A stretch of DNA of 64,000 bases from Gambelia wislizenii (taxonomy: Eukaryota; Chordata; Lepidosauria; Squamata; Crotaphytidae). The notes beneath the pieces were generated by a model. That model worked only from the letters and a program-made list of their open reading frames with translations, had not been told where the DNA came from and did not search any database. Both the position numbers and the translations under genes were made by a program. The stretch lies in assembly GCA_030847615.1 (NCBI GenBank), contig JAUMIR010000003.1:30688501-30752500 (forward strand). The letters run 5' to 3'. Shown here in pieces: positions 45,536 to 57,088 of this stretch (its first letter is position 1; every line of letters starts with the position of its first letter).

Positions 45536-46885
45536 TAATAGTCTAATATCATACTTTTTTTTTTTTTTTTTTTGCCAATATACTGAAATACTGCAAATGT
45601 AACCCTAAAACAACAGACAGCTGGAGCTGTGTATTGAATATGAGAGACTTGTAGAATACGCCCATTTACCCCTTTTATGGGTGCATAGGTCTCAGTGCAT
45701 AAAACATCTGCAATATCTAGTTCTGGAAATCTGTTACAAAAAGGAAAGCACATGCAAGCTGTATTCTTAAGAAATGCTCAACTTGGAGACACTAAGTCAG
45801 AGTTATAATGATCAAAAGAACCTATGAAGATGAAAGCAATAGACTGGATAGCTGCCCCAGTCCAGTCCAAATGCACCTGCTAATTAAACTGTAGATGGAA
45901 AAATAAATCTTAAACCTTCCATGAATAGCAAAGAGACAAGCTCAGGGAAATGGTGGAGCCTTTCCCCTTTTGCACTTCAGTATGCATACTCTGGACCAGC
46001 AAGTGAGATTTTGATACTCAATATTAGAAACTGGCATCACATACTTAAACCTCCATTTCTCCAGCAAGATAATTCAGGTGGGGGAGAGGGATTCCTACTT
46101 TTCAACTTGGTACTCCACCAAATGTGTTGGTAGGGTACAACTCCTATAATCTCTGGCCAGAATCCAGACACATGGGCCAGGTATTTGAGCCCTAGTTTTG
46201 AAAGAAAGGTAAGATACAAATAATAATGACAACACCAATAAAAATTAATAATACTAGGAAAAGCTCTACCACAGTATATCAATAGCTACCTTATTGTACC
46301 CATCATGTCAGTGGTCTGCATTGAGTTCTGCTCCACAGCTTCATAATATATGCTAATGTACCACTTCCTTAGATTTTATGGGCCCACTCGTACATGAATA
46401 TAGCAAACACAATTGCAACCATTTAAACAACTTTCAGATTTATATAAATAATTTTAATCCATAAACATCATCAACAACAACAACTGTATTGTTTTAGACC
46501 TAACCCAGCAGTTTCCCAAAGTTTCATGGACCCCTCAAAACACCAGTGCAGGACTTCCTGGCAGAAATCTTGTGGTTCAAGAGTTATTGTATGGAATCTC
46601 AAAGTTCTAAATAAACATTACAAAATAGGTAGATATAAATAATATAAATTCCACTATAAAGAGTTTATCTTTCCATTCATTGCTTAAATCCATGCATTAC
46701 AATTATATTATCTAGTTCGGTGTGAAAGGGAGCTAATTTTTTTTATCCCTGGTAATCACAGCTCCTTTCCTTTCCAGCACACACACACACTATCTCTCTC
46801 TGGAATGAAATAGCAAATATAGACTCTTCTTTGGAGTTTCCCCACCCACTGAACCAAACCACTAATCCATAGGAGTTATGTTCAC
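45536..46885. other. No gene recognised
   Basis: A T-run of about 18 at 45,557-45,574. Short frames only. Confidence 0.5.
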
Positions 46886-46938
46886 CTTCGGGTTGCCATA
46901 AGTTGGAAATGACTTGAAGGCACAACAAAAACAACACA
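46886..46938 (+). mobile_element. BovB/Sauria-type 3' tail
   Basis: GGGTTGCCATAAGTTGGAAA followed by TGACTTGAAGGCACAACAAA is the terminal region shared by BovB LINEs and the SINEs they mobilise. Only about 50 bp is present. Confidence 0.7.
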
Positions 46939-47115
46939 CTCAAATTGCCATGTTTTCACTACGACTTTGCAGTGCCCTTTATTCAGGCTTGGCATCAGCT
47001 TCTGAACCCCTTCTGAAGCTGCTAGTACTCTTCTGATGCCTGCTGATGCACATATCTCTACCCTGAGTTGTAAGCCACTATTTAATTTATATTTATTTAG
47101 TATATTTATCTCTAT

Positions 47116-47118
<3 letters not shown>

Positions 47119-47156
<38 letters not shown>
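47119..47156. repeat. (TC)n microsatellite
   Basis: An uninterrupted TC run of about 19 units, followed by ATGCACACACA. Confidence 0.95.
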
Positions 47157-47158
<2 letters not shown>

Positions 47159-47337
47159 GCACACACAGAGATTTTATATAGTGGATTTTCTATTATAGAC
47201 GTGTTTGACTATGTCCCTGTAGCTAGACAGGAAATGATTCCGTCAACTACAGAAACCTCCAGAGGACCCTAGTAGACAATGCTTGGCATCTGACTACAGG
47301 AACATAGCCAGACGCTTGTGCAATCATCCCTCCCTAT

Positions 47338-48876
47338 TGTTACCTACCTTGACATCCCCCATCTTAGACTATCACACTATTGACAAAATACTTAATATTC
47401 TGACGTGATGTGGCTTTGCACATGGTTTGCAAATAAACCAGGGACTCCCCAGATACTAGGGTTGGAGTCATGTTCCACTTAGGGAAGGGTCTTCTAAATT
47501 CCTCAAATGGGTCATATTCAGGTCAAGGTATTTCCTGAGAACACCTGGAGGTGAATCATTCAGTAATCTACTCAAAAACAACAGAGTCCTCAGTGGTTGC
47601 AAAACAGGTTTTTCCTCCCTGCCCCTCCTCACAATAGAAGTTGCCTGTTCCTGTTCAATTCCAAATATATCACTGCCGTGCCCCATGAGTTTAATGAGGG
47701 TATGGAATCAGAGGAGGAGGAGGAGGACATGGCAGGGAATGACCCTATTTACCCTGGCACAGATTTATCTACACCTGTGCCAGCAGAGAACCCTGCCAAC
47801 CTGGAGGCTTGAGCAGAGGAAGAGCCTGGCCCTAGTGGGTTGGCACCAGTCCAAGCAGAGAGTCCTGCCAATTCAGATAATGATGATGAAGAAGAGACAA
47901 ACTTACCTCCACCATCATACAGCCAGCAGCAATCTCAAAAGGAAGCTCAAAGGAAATTGCTGAGACTTTATGAGAAACACTTGCTTGTCAAGAAGCACCT
48001 GGCAAAGCCTTGATTGCTATATATATGCTTTGGGAAAATGTGGAGGCTTTGTCATAGATCAACTGATCTTCCTGGAGGGAGCTTTGTGTCTGATATCTCT
48101 GACTCTGTGCCTTGATTCTTGTTGCCTTGACTCGTGTTTAGACCTTGGACTGTTCCTGACTACACTGTTGACTGATCCTGCTGACCCACAGACCTACTTC
48201 TTGACTACGCTGCCTTCTGCAAGCCTTGACCTTTGGACTGTATTCTGGACTCTTCTCTGTGTGCTTTCTTGCCTGAGTGTTGCTGCTTCTCCAAGAAATG
48301 GAAACTTGCTTGTTATGAACCTTATCTGGCTCCCCTTAATTGACTGCTATCACTGGGAGTTGGCTGCTTTCTCAGACCTTTTTTATCCTGTTGCCGGCAT
48401 TTTGGGTCTGTTTTCTCAGAAAATCACCCATTAACAATCATTAACACATCTGGAGAACCCTTTGTCTAGTTCTGGAAAACTCCAAGAGACCTTAGTCCAC
48501 TCTAAATCTCATCCCTTCAGGGAAATTATCAAATATAAATATCACCCTAAAACTCCACCAAAATGAGCACATCTTCTCTTCCTCCCATCACTCCAGCAGT
48601 CTGTGTCACCAAGGTTGCAGTTTCTACAAGAATTTCTGCTATTCGGTTAGGTATAGTACAACCCACAATCCCCTCTCTCTTCCTCTATCCAAATACTTCC
48701 TACTTTCTTCAACAGCCTTGTGTGATTGCTTGAAGCCTGAGTGTAAGTGTGAATACTGTTAAGATTAATTTCCAATTAAAAATCATTTAAGTGTACATTT
48801 TGGCTTGGAGTCTGCTCAGTTACTACTGGTATACGTAAGTCAAAAAGATCCCCATAGTTACCTTATCTCTTACATG
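47338..48876 (+). mobile_element. LTR-like sequence carrying the 740-bp repeat
   Basis: 48,430-48,876 aligns with the LTR at 41.5-43.9 kb, including CCTTGTGTGATTGC, AGTTACTACTGGTATACG and the end TCTTACA. The 5' part from TGTTACC at 47,338 resembles the LTR start less clearly (for example TGCAAAACAGGTTTTTCCTC against the corresponding 41.8-kb stretch). The 740-bp repeat (47,679-48,417) lies between. If the 740-bp repeat is removed, the remainder is near the size of the other LTR. Confidence 0.5.
47679..48417. repeat. ~740-bp dispersed repeat, copy 2
   Basis: The partner of 9,631-10,370, with a 9-bp GAGGAGGAG expansion near 47,710 and no other large gap. It begins TGCCCCATGAG and ends near GCATTTTGGGTCTG. 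Because the flanks of the two copies differ, the unit must be mobile or a shared part of a larger element. Confidence 0.7.
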
Positions 48877-50181
48877 CCAATTTAAGCTAATTAATTCCCC
48901 AAATTAATATTCAGACATGTATGGAAATTCCACACACACCAGCAATTCGGATAACACCATTCTCGTCTAGGAGTGGAATGGGCATGTGTGGAAGGGTTCA
49001 ACAGTTCAGTGATAAGTCTGGGGTGGTGGTAAATGGCTCAGCATAGTGTAGTTCTGCATGTAGAACTATAATTTTATGCTGAGCCATACAAGATTGTAGC
49101 CAGTGTATATGTAATAACACTTATACTTATTCCAAGGATTTCAATGGGACTTTAAAAGACATAACTTTCTCAGGATCAGGGCCCCTGAAGCTCATTTTCC
49201 TTCAGAAGGTTTTACTTAAAGCTTTGTTCTACCCATTGATTTGGAGAATGTGCTGAAAGTATTTGGGAAATCAATTGAAAATTGTATTTGACATAGCAAC
49301 TATCACCTGGGAAAGAGGAGTAAATGATGCACCGTTCCTGATATTTTTATTTTATTTAAATAGACATCATTGTATTTCTTTTGTTAAAAATGATGACAAC
49401 AAAGATTACCCAAAGAGACTGTGAAAACATGTCTCCTGACATGACATGTGATATAGATCGGTTGAACCCATAATCCAGCAGACAGGTTGTTAATTGTTTT
49501 TGAAAGGAAAGAAATGGAGCCATGCTGATTAAAAAGCAAGCAAACAAAAGAAATGTGGATTGTATTCACTGCTTCACTAAGTGCATCATCTTGATTGAAG
49601 AGGAGCACTGAGGACATCTAAAGGAGAGGAGCAACTTTGAAGAGGGGAATATGAAAGAAGTAACTGTTCTTGAAGCATTTTTCCTGTCTTGAAGCTCTCT
49701 AGGCCAAGCTGAGGAACTGCTCCTTGGTCTGCAGGCCCTGTAATTAAATAAATAAAAAAAAATCTATAAATTCTCAGAGTACTGATGTATGATTCATCAG
49801 AAAGAATTTGAAAAACAAACCGAACAAGTTACAGTTTAAAGCTAGGCCAAAACCAAATTCTTATTTTGCTTTGGCAGTCAAAAATATGTATGTTGGTGGG
49901 ATGTTCTCTGTGGTGAAAGAAATATTAATTGCTCAAATCATCAGTTTCTCCTGTCTTCTGCTACATTTGTCCACTTCTTCCTGGTCAAAGCTTTTCTCCC
50001 TCCCTCAGTTCATTCTAGAATGAACCCAACTAGAAACTGTGTTGCAAATGTGTAGAGGTCATGAGGCCACAAAGTGAGACTGATCTGACCATTTGCTGAA
50101 ATCAGTGATACTAAATGGAGATGATTAGGAGGGCTAATCCAGTCTGAGAATGATAACACAAATCAGGGCAAATGAGGGTCA
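48877..50181. other. No gene recognised
   Basis: Unassigned AT-rich sequence with short frames. Confidence 0.5.
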
Positions 50182-50333
50182 AACTAGATCAAGGGTGGGG
50201 AACCTTTTGCCTTCTAGATGTTTTGGATGTCAGTTCCCATAATTCCGCACCACTGCCCACACTAGCTATGACTTGTGGGAGTTGAAGTCCAAAACATCTA
50301 GAAGGCCAAAGGTTCCCTACCCCTAAACTAGAT
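50182..50333. mobile_element. hAT MITE with 8-bp target duplication
   Basis: A 136-bp palindromic element (50,190-50,325) whose ends read CAAGGGTGGGGAACC and the complement of GGTTCCCTACCCCTA. It is flanked by AACTAGAT on both sides (50,182-50,189 and 50,326-50,333). An 8-bp duplication is the hallmark of hAT integration. The arms pair over almost the whole length (CTTCTAGATGTTTTGGA against TCCAAAACATCTAGAAG). It is non-coding. Confidence 0.9.
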
Positions 50334-50734
50334 AGTAAGAAGAAATGCACATTCTCTGCAATAAACCCATCCCCTCAAAAAAGTGAGCTTTCCTCAGAGA
50401 AATATGCCTCAACAAACTTGCAAATGAAGCCCATGTTCACTTTCCAACAATGAATCACAAGCAAAGCATGCTAGATGCCAAAAACATAGATAGGGATAAG
50501 ATGCAATGACAGGCAACTTTCAACACTTCAGGAAGCATCTCTTCTAAAACTATGCTAAATTTATCATCTGCTTTGACACTAAGAGACCATCAGAGTAACG
50601 TTTCCATTATCTTTTGCACAAAACATGTTTTTTTTAAAAAACATATTTGAAAAATGATTGGAAAACATATTTTTCAAGTGTTGAGAGACCCTAATGAGAA
50701 GAATCCTGGACTAGCAAGAATGGTCACAGTTTGG
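50334..50734. other. No gene recognised
   Basis: Unassigned sequence after the hAT MITE. Confidence 0.5.
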
Positions 50735-51090
50735 AGCTTATTCTATGTAAAATTCACATATGGTTGTTTTGCACAGGAACAGCCTTTTCTGAGCAGGAAA
50801 TAGCCTTTTGTGTGTGAGAAACAGCCCTTCATGTGCAGAAAAACATATTTATCTTCAGAATTTTTTTTTCTGCAGAACACCTTGTTTTCTGTGCAAGAAA
50901 TGCTGTAATTGGGGACTTATTTTGCACAAAAAGCATTCTTTTTTACACAAGAAAGAACTATTTCTGCATAGAAATTTATCTGAACAGAATAAATATTATT
51001 TTCTGCACAGAAAAAGCTGTTTCCTACACATAAAAGACTGCTCTGTACAAAACAACCCTTTGTGAATTTTGCTCAGAATAAGTCCTGGAC
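50735..51090. repeat. Degenerate AT-rich repeat with CTGCACAGAAA motifs
   Basis: Built from variations of TTTTCTGCACAGAAA and CACAAGAAAG, like 6,900-7,260. Two overlapping plus-strand frames of 66-85 codons, rich in Cys and Phe, arise from this repetition and are not genes. Confidence 0.55.
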
Positions 51091-52390
51091 TGTGAATAGG
51101 CTTCAAAAACTGTGTGGTTTTTCAAGACATTCTTATAACAGGAAGAAAATTTACTTTTTACTTCCTCTAAGAACAAAATTTGTGAAGCATTTCATCCCTA
51201 AACCATTTGCAAAAATCATGTCCCTTAGCACAGAAGAGTTTAATCACATTAGTAATGTACAGAGTTTCAAACATTTAGAATTTCAAACATTTAGGATCAT
51301 GAGGATTCCTTCCAACTCTGCCTCTTGGTCACTAACCTGTTATCAGTGATTTTTGAAATTCTTCAAAGGGAAACCTGGGGTTCACTGGGAGTTTGCCTCA
51401 TGCAAAGTTATGAAAGAAGCTAGCAGATATTAAATTTAAAAATGTCATATTTGGTAGCTCATCTTATTTAAAATCATAAGTAGCCTTCATGATCAGGGAA
51501 GCATTAAAAGTTTAGAAAAGACAAACTATATAGTAGAGGGAATACAGAGTCCTTCAAATTAATTCAGTTGTCATCACATGTTCCCTCAGAGATACTTTTC
51601 TCAGCAAAGTGGCAAATTCATTTAACTCCCAATGGCTAATTGTAAAACAAAGCACACTAAATGCAAAATACATAGGTGATGAAAATCACTCCCCTTTTAG
51701 ATTTACATTTGAGAAAACAAGCAAGTGAAAGAAAGATAAATAGAAGGAAAGAAATAATCTACTTCATAATTTGAGCCTCATCCAAAATCAGATGAAGCCT
51801 TGCAGCTCTGCAGTGTTTATCTATGTTACAGTTTGAATGCTCTCCAAAATCCCGTAGATTTGGTAAGCAGCTGACTCAAGATCATAAAACAGATATAATG
51901 AATGCTACAAACAAGGCTTTGGGTAAATTATGAATAAACATTGACTCATTAGCACAGCTGGAAATTGTCGGCTTCAGACCTAACATTAGTATTGTAAATG
52001 TTTAAATAGTATGTTATTATCATTTGTATGCCATGTTGCCCATGTGGAAAGTACCTTAAATCATTATCTCATTGATCCTCAAACCATACACGCATATCAG
52101 GTCAGTAAATATTTCCCCCTATTGGTTGAAATGAACCAGAAAAATAACTTGTGAAAAGGCATCTATTGTGAAGAAAATCAGCTTTCCTGAATCTTGGGCT
52201 TGTATTTCACCAACGGCTTCATATCAGGAAGGAAATATTTATCCTATTAAGCGTCATCATGATCTTCCTATTCATTTGTATTTTAGAAGTACACCACACA
52301 GGATCTACAATATTCTTTGGGATGATACAAGCTCCATGGGGCTGCTGCCATGGGGAAGGAACATTGTTATTTGTTCTACTCTCTCTTACC

Positions 52391-52393
<3 letters not shown>
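51091..52393. other. No gene recognised
   Basis: Unassigned sequence. A 95-codon frame (51,062-51,349) is not recognisable. Confidence 0.5.

Positions 52394-52421
<28 letters not shown>
52394..52421. repeat. (AG)n microsatellite
   Basis: About 14 AG units; it produces Arg-Glu runs in three overlapping frames. Confidence 0.95.
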
Positions 52422-53062
52422 CAGGGGAACAGTCACAGCTGTCCAGATGTCTCCCTCCATCGCCTTTATTTCCCACTCCTTACCTGCTTAACAGTCATAA
52501 AAGAACTCTCACAAAGCTTGATGAAGGGCAACAGGCACCACCATTTTTTCACTCCTCAGAGTCACTACTAGTGCAGAGCCAGTAGTGTGGAGGAGGGAGG
52601 AAATGGCAGCACTCTCAGACAACACTTGTCCTGCCTCCCTACCCCCTAAATCCAGTTTGGATCCTTTGTCCACAGTAAAGTTTTCTCTGGAGTTTCCAGT
52701 AAACTCTGGAGTAAACTGTGAGTCTTCTAAAACTGGGCTTTAGGTGGTACATCCCGAATCTGGTGCAGATAGGGCCGTACATCATGTGGCACTATCACAT
52801 CAGATTCTGGGATAATGCTGCATATCAAGTGGCATTATTGGGCAAGATTCAGGGGGATTCTGATTTTATTGCTAGTATAGACAAGGATTTGGATGCTGCT
52901 ATAGGGGTGGGGCAGGCAGGGATGAAGATGCGTGCACAAAATCCTTACAATCTGTTCCTGCCATCTAGAATTTTAGTGCCCATATTATGATATTCTTCTA
53001 AATAGTATTATTAAGTAGAACTCTATATTACTATCTTTTCATATTTCAGTCGACACAAAAAA
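52422..53062. other. Unassigned; 90-codon plus-strand frame
   Basis: A frame at 52,718-52,990 has no low-complexity runs but I recognise no domain. The words ATCCCGAATCTGGTGCAGAT and GGGGCAGGCAGG may belong to a repeat, but no second copy is in the window. Confidence 0.3.
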
Positions 53063-54079
53063 CTGTGCTAACCCTAACTAGCTAGGATGTATAAAAACAC
53101 ATCAAATATTTGTTAGAAATGTAGGGAAAAGTTGAAATGTCTTTCCACCTATGGTGGATATTGCAAAGAGTTCAGAGATTTTGTTTTAAAATCAACAAAA
53201 AGATGGAGAATATTTTAGGATTCAGAATAGCTCCAAGACTGGAACTATATTTGTTTAATATGGTAGATTTGAATAATGAGAGAGAACTGAAACATAGAAA
53301 TTTAATGTCACTTGGTAACAGCAGCAAGATTGGTCTTTGCGAGACAATAGAATCATAGAATCATAGAATCATAGAATTGCAGAGTTGGAAGAGACCACGA
53401 GGGCCATCCAGTCCAACCCCCCTGCCACGCAGGAAATCTTGATCAAAGCATCCCCGACAGATGGCCATCCAGCCTCTGTTTAAAGACCTCCAAGGAAGGA
53501 GACCCCACCACGCTCTCCAACAAAATACCAACATGCAAACATGCATGGACTGGGATGAAAAGGTGATGGGAATGACATTATTAGATAAATTTACAAATAT
53601 AGTGAGAAGGTATCCTTTGGAAACATTTATGAAAACATGGGAACCACTTATAGATTACATTAAACAAATAAGAGTGGATACTTGTATTATTGGGTTTAAT
53701 AGCTAAAGAATATGATGATTATTATTTTATGCTCTTTTTCTGTTTTTGTTTTTGTAGATTATAGGTAGGTGTGTGGATTATTAGTATGCTTATAATTGTA
53801 ACTAGATTAAGTTGGAAAAGTAGTAGATGAATTGAGGGGAAAATGATGAATAAGTAATTAAGAAAGTAATTGGAAACTACATTGGAAGTCATATTTTATG
53901 GGGAAGGGTTGTAAAAAGTAGATTGATAGTTAAGTGCTGTTTGTTAACATTGTCGTTGATTTGTGTGCATGTGTGTTATGTTATATATTATTGTCTACAT
54001 TGTTTATTTGTCAGTTTAATGTTAATATTTATGCGGTAATTGCTTATTTTTTAAAAAATAAAACCCTGTGCTAACTCTA
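53063..54079 (+). mobile_element. L1 LINE 3' end with 14-bp target duplication
   Basis: The element runs from about 53,077 to 54,065 with an A-rich tail (TAAAAAATAAAA). It is flanked by CTGTGCTAACCCTA (53,063-53,076) and CTGTGCTAACTCTA (54,066-54,079). The coding part is the L1 ORF2 C-terminus: EMSFHLWWILQRVQRF, KMENILGFRIAPRLELYLF, then, after a CR1 insertion, MTLLDKFTNIVRRY and ETFMKTWEPLIDYIK. The His-Leu-Trp-Trp word is the conserved L1 C-terminal motif. The 5' end is truncated. Confidence 0.88.
53348..53515 (-). mobile_element. CR1 3' fragment inserted in L1
   Basis: 168 bp of CR1 3' end on the minus strand, starting with the ATAGAATC tail repeat and ending at the CCCCACCACGCTC word shared with 18,380-18,395. 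L1 coding sequence resumes directly afterwards. Nearly identical to 18,231-18,395, so both come from one subfamily. Confidence 0.95.
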
Positions 54080-54124
54080 CTGCTTATTCCCTGGTTGGTA
54101 ACCATATGAGATTGTAACATAAAA

Positions 54125-54630
54125 ATAGGAAATAGAACAGAAACAAACATTACAGGAAAATTTGGCCTAGGATCAGGAAATGAAGCAAGACTGGTTGAAT
54201 TCTGTGAAGCCAACAGTTTCTTCATTGCAAACACATTCTTCAAGCAACCAAAGAGGCAACTGTATACATTGACCTTTTCTAATATAGAGAGCAGATAAAC
54301 AACATAATTGGAAGCAGATGAAGGAGAAGCTCCATTCTGTCTGCAAAAAAACTAGACCAGGAGCAGATTATGGCACAGACCATGAACTGTTAATATCAAA
54401 AATTTACATAAAGCTAAAGAATACTAAATGGGTCAAAATGCAACCTGAAAAACATCCTGGTAGGATTTAAAGATAATATAAAAAATAGATTAGCACTATT
54501 AAGCCTAATGGCCTGGGAGCCAGAAAAACTCTGGACTGAAGCCAGGAACATTGTGGGGGAAGAATGCAAAAGGAGAATATCTATAGTCAAAAATAAATAT
54601 AAGATGCACTGGATGAGTGACAAGGCCAGT
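54125..54630 (+). mobile_element. BovB (RTE) LINE, endonuclease-region fragment
   Basis: Decayed frames read RLVEFCEANSFFIANTFFKQ, PKRQLYTLTF, then GADYGTDHELLISKIYIKL and AWEPEKLWTEARNIV. The order of the VEFC, ANT, KRRLYTW-like and DHELLI words is that of the BovB apurinic endonuclease and the linker after it. Several frame breaks and stops are present. No RT domain follows. Confidence 0.75.
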
Positions 54631-54749
54631 TTAAGGGCCCTGCAGCACCTGCAGCCGCAGGGGGGGGGCAGTCATTGTGTGTGGGGGTCATGACCCTCCT
54701 CCTGCAAAAACATTATTAATAATAATCTGAATATCCTGTACTGTGAATT

Positions 54750-54774
54750 GGTTAGGTTAGGTTAGGTTAGGTTA
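54750..54774. repeat. (GGTTA)5 pentanucleotide tract
   Basis: Five perfect copies of GGTTA, equivalent to (TTAGG)5. It is the telomere repeat of arthropods, not the vertebrate TTAGGG, so a chance microsatellite is the simplest reading. Confidence 0.95.
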
Positions 54775-55216
54775 CATTGACCTGACATGACCATATGGGC
54801 CCCCCAAAATAAAGCATTGTAGAGGTCCCCAAAATTCCTTAAACCAGTCCTTATGAGTGATGAAACTTTTCAAGCAGTTAAAGACAGATGAGAAGCAAAA
54901 GTAAAAAGTGTCAGAAATTGGGTCAGAACCTTGAAGTTCAACGACTTGTATGCAGGGACAAAAAGAACTATTATAACAATTAAAGTCTTGTATTTGTTTA
55001 TATGTGTGTGTGTGTTACTCGTGAAGCAGAGATTTGCAGTGGTGGGTGATAATGGTGGGTCCTTTAGCAAAATAAATAATATTTCAAGTTCAGTGAAAAT
55101 TGTGTGATCAGTTCTTGGTAATTACATGTTTTATAACTGACAATTAATGATGACAAAACACTCACACATTATCAACATTATCACCATACATTTGGAACAA
55201 GGCCATTTTATTTGAG
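54775..55216. other. No gene recognised
   Basis: Unassigned; a short TG repeat near 54,999-55,013. Confidence 0.5.
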
Positions 55217-55468
55217 TTACATTGGAGGATGTCCATTGGCAGTGGGCAGCTTGACTTGAACAAATTTACGTTTTCTGAAATTCTGAATCAGGCTGGTCAC
55301 AGTTCCAATTACATCTGGAGCACAGAAAGGCCAAGAGTCATCCCTGCTGCCTTTTCCTTCTCTTAAACTTGAAAAGCATTGGGAGGGAAGAGTTTCAGAT
55401 ATTGTTAGTATGGCCTCAAGGTTTGGTGCTGGAAACATTGGCTTGTTAAGACCCTGGTCACCCATCAC
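55217..55468 (-). other. Unassigned 84-codon frame with downstream AATAAA
   Basis: A minus-strand frame from ATG at 55,463-55,465 contains GDQGLNKPMFPAPNLEAILT, KGSRDDSWPFCAPDVIGTVT and FRKRKFVQVKLPTANGHPPM. Composition is protein-like, with no low-complexity runs, and an AATAAA signal lies just after the stop (about 55,205-55,212). Upstream on the same strand a hydrophobic stretch, LSAFLTISIGAIVHVPGYCE, can be read before a stop. This could be a processed pseudogene, a decayed terminal exon or chance. I do not recognise the protein. Confidence 0.3.
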
Positions 55469-56199
55469 AAGTTACTGATATTGATCAAGATGTCCAAGCT
55501 CACAATATCCAGGCACATGGACTATAGCACCAATTGAAATAGTGAGGAAGGCTGAAAGCCCAGATATAAACAGCAAGATTTCAATTCTTGCAATGTTCCT
55601 CCAGCCCCTCCCACATACATTTGGATTCAATGGTATTGAATAACAAATTGATTTCTTCCAGCCAGCTTTGCACTTCCCTAGAATTTATGTACGCAAATAT
55701 CCTGAACCTATCTTATTAAATTTTGCATATTGGGTTTGTAATGGATTCTTACATTATTCTTCAGCTGCATATGATGAGAAATGTGGTATCCTATTAAAAC
55801 ATTAATATTTCCCCTGTAAATGTACAGTGTCTTCAGCACTATCCAAGCCACAGAATATTTGCTCTCTGGATCTTCGTTTCCAGCATTAAAGTTTCAGACT
55901 TTTAATATTCTGTCAATTTAACACTACTGGAGACAACCAATTTCTCTCAGATAACACTAGGCTGCCATTTCTTAGCAATCTATAAATGTAATAAAGAAAT
56001 CTTCATATACTATATCAGGCACACACACACACACACACACACACACAATTTTCCCCAATTTTCTACTAATGAGCTATGCTTATCTCATATATGGTTCTGG
56101 GTAAAAGTAGCTTCAGCTGTTCTTAGGAAATGTAGCAGTGAAGCATCATACAGATTGCCAGTGGATCACCCCAGAAATAAATAAGGAAACCAGACAACC
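55469..56199. other. No gene recognised; (CA)n at 56,020-56,047
   Basis: Unassigned sequence plus a CA microsatellite. Confidence 0.5.
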
Positions 56200-57088
56200 A
56201 ATAAGTCCCGTTTCACTCCACCTTCCTTTTAAGTTTTTCTTCCTCCTTCGCATCCAGATCATCCTAATATTTCTTTTCAGTTTCCCTATATAACAGTGAA
56301 AATACATCAAAGTATTTGCCTTTCAATATCTTATCCCAGGTTGCCTGAAAAAGATTATCTCCCAGGGGCAGTGACAATTCTCCATAAGGAATAGAAGTAT
56401 AAGGCACTGATTCATAACCTATCCAGTGAGGATACCCTTGCATCCTATTATCTCCAGGGAAAAAAATAAGAGGACATTCCAGGCATCTGGGGCAACCATA
56501 GAGACCACTGGGGTGGAACCCAACTTCAATTATGTTGTCTCGTGGGCCATTGAACAGATGCATACTGTGATTCCCCCAGAGGTCTGTGGTGTATCAGGTT
56601 GTATAGGCCCTGTTAAAGTGCCCCAAGGCCAACAAAACCCGGGCTGATTAACAGCTGGATCATCAGTGAGCTCACCTTGTATTAATGGAATAGATATTGA
56701 GTACAACTGCCCACCTTGGATATGTGCTGATGGATGTGCTTGGATATGTGCTGAGATGCTGATCCATCTCAGCAACATCCTGTGAAGGTCTGGATCCCAA
56801 AGCCCCATCCGGGTGGATATGTCTCTCTAGAGCATCAAGACGCACAATAATTTTGTTAGCCAACTTATGCTGTTTTCCCCATTTTTTAGGTTTGTCTGCA
56901 GAACCCAGAATTGAGACCCCTTGGGCTTTTTCAAGGGTTTGGATTCTGTCCAAAATAGCTTCCCAAGGGATTTCCTCACCTTCATCACTGGATGAGGAAA
57001 GCTCTGTAATAAGTGGATGCTTAGGTGGTAGCTTCTTGGTCAGCCCTTTACCTTTAGCCCCAACCTTACCCTTTTTAGGTGCCATCAT
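56200..57088 (-). pseudogene. Retrotransposon Gag/ORF1-like remnant (DIRS-type suggested)
   Basis: On the minus strand a frame from ATG at about 57,088 starts with a basic region (APKKGKVGAKGKGLTKKLPP), then an acidic serine run (ELSSSSDEGEEIPW) and a coiled-coil-like stretch (ILDRIQTLEKAQ, KIIVRLDALERHI). Frameshifts follow; the third frame carries LPLGDNLFQATWDKILKGKY, FDVFSLLYRETEKKY, one stop, then DDLDAKEEEKLKRK. The pattern 'PLGDxL..xxWxKILKGxYxDxFxLLxRE' resembles ORF1 of vertebrate DIRS-like retrotransposons as I remember them. No recombinase or RT is in the window downstream. The assignment is a likeness only. Confidence 0.4.

Noticed and set aside
50808..51065. Cys/Phe-rich 85-codon frame, possible secreted peptide
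   Set aside because: No signal peptide pattern; produced by repeated TTTTCTGCACA-type DNA.
52718..52990. 90-codon frame as an exon
   Set aside because: No domain recognised and no support from splice sites; left as unassigned.
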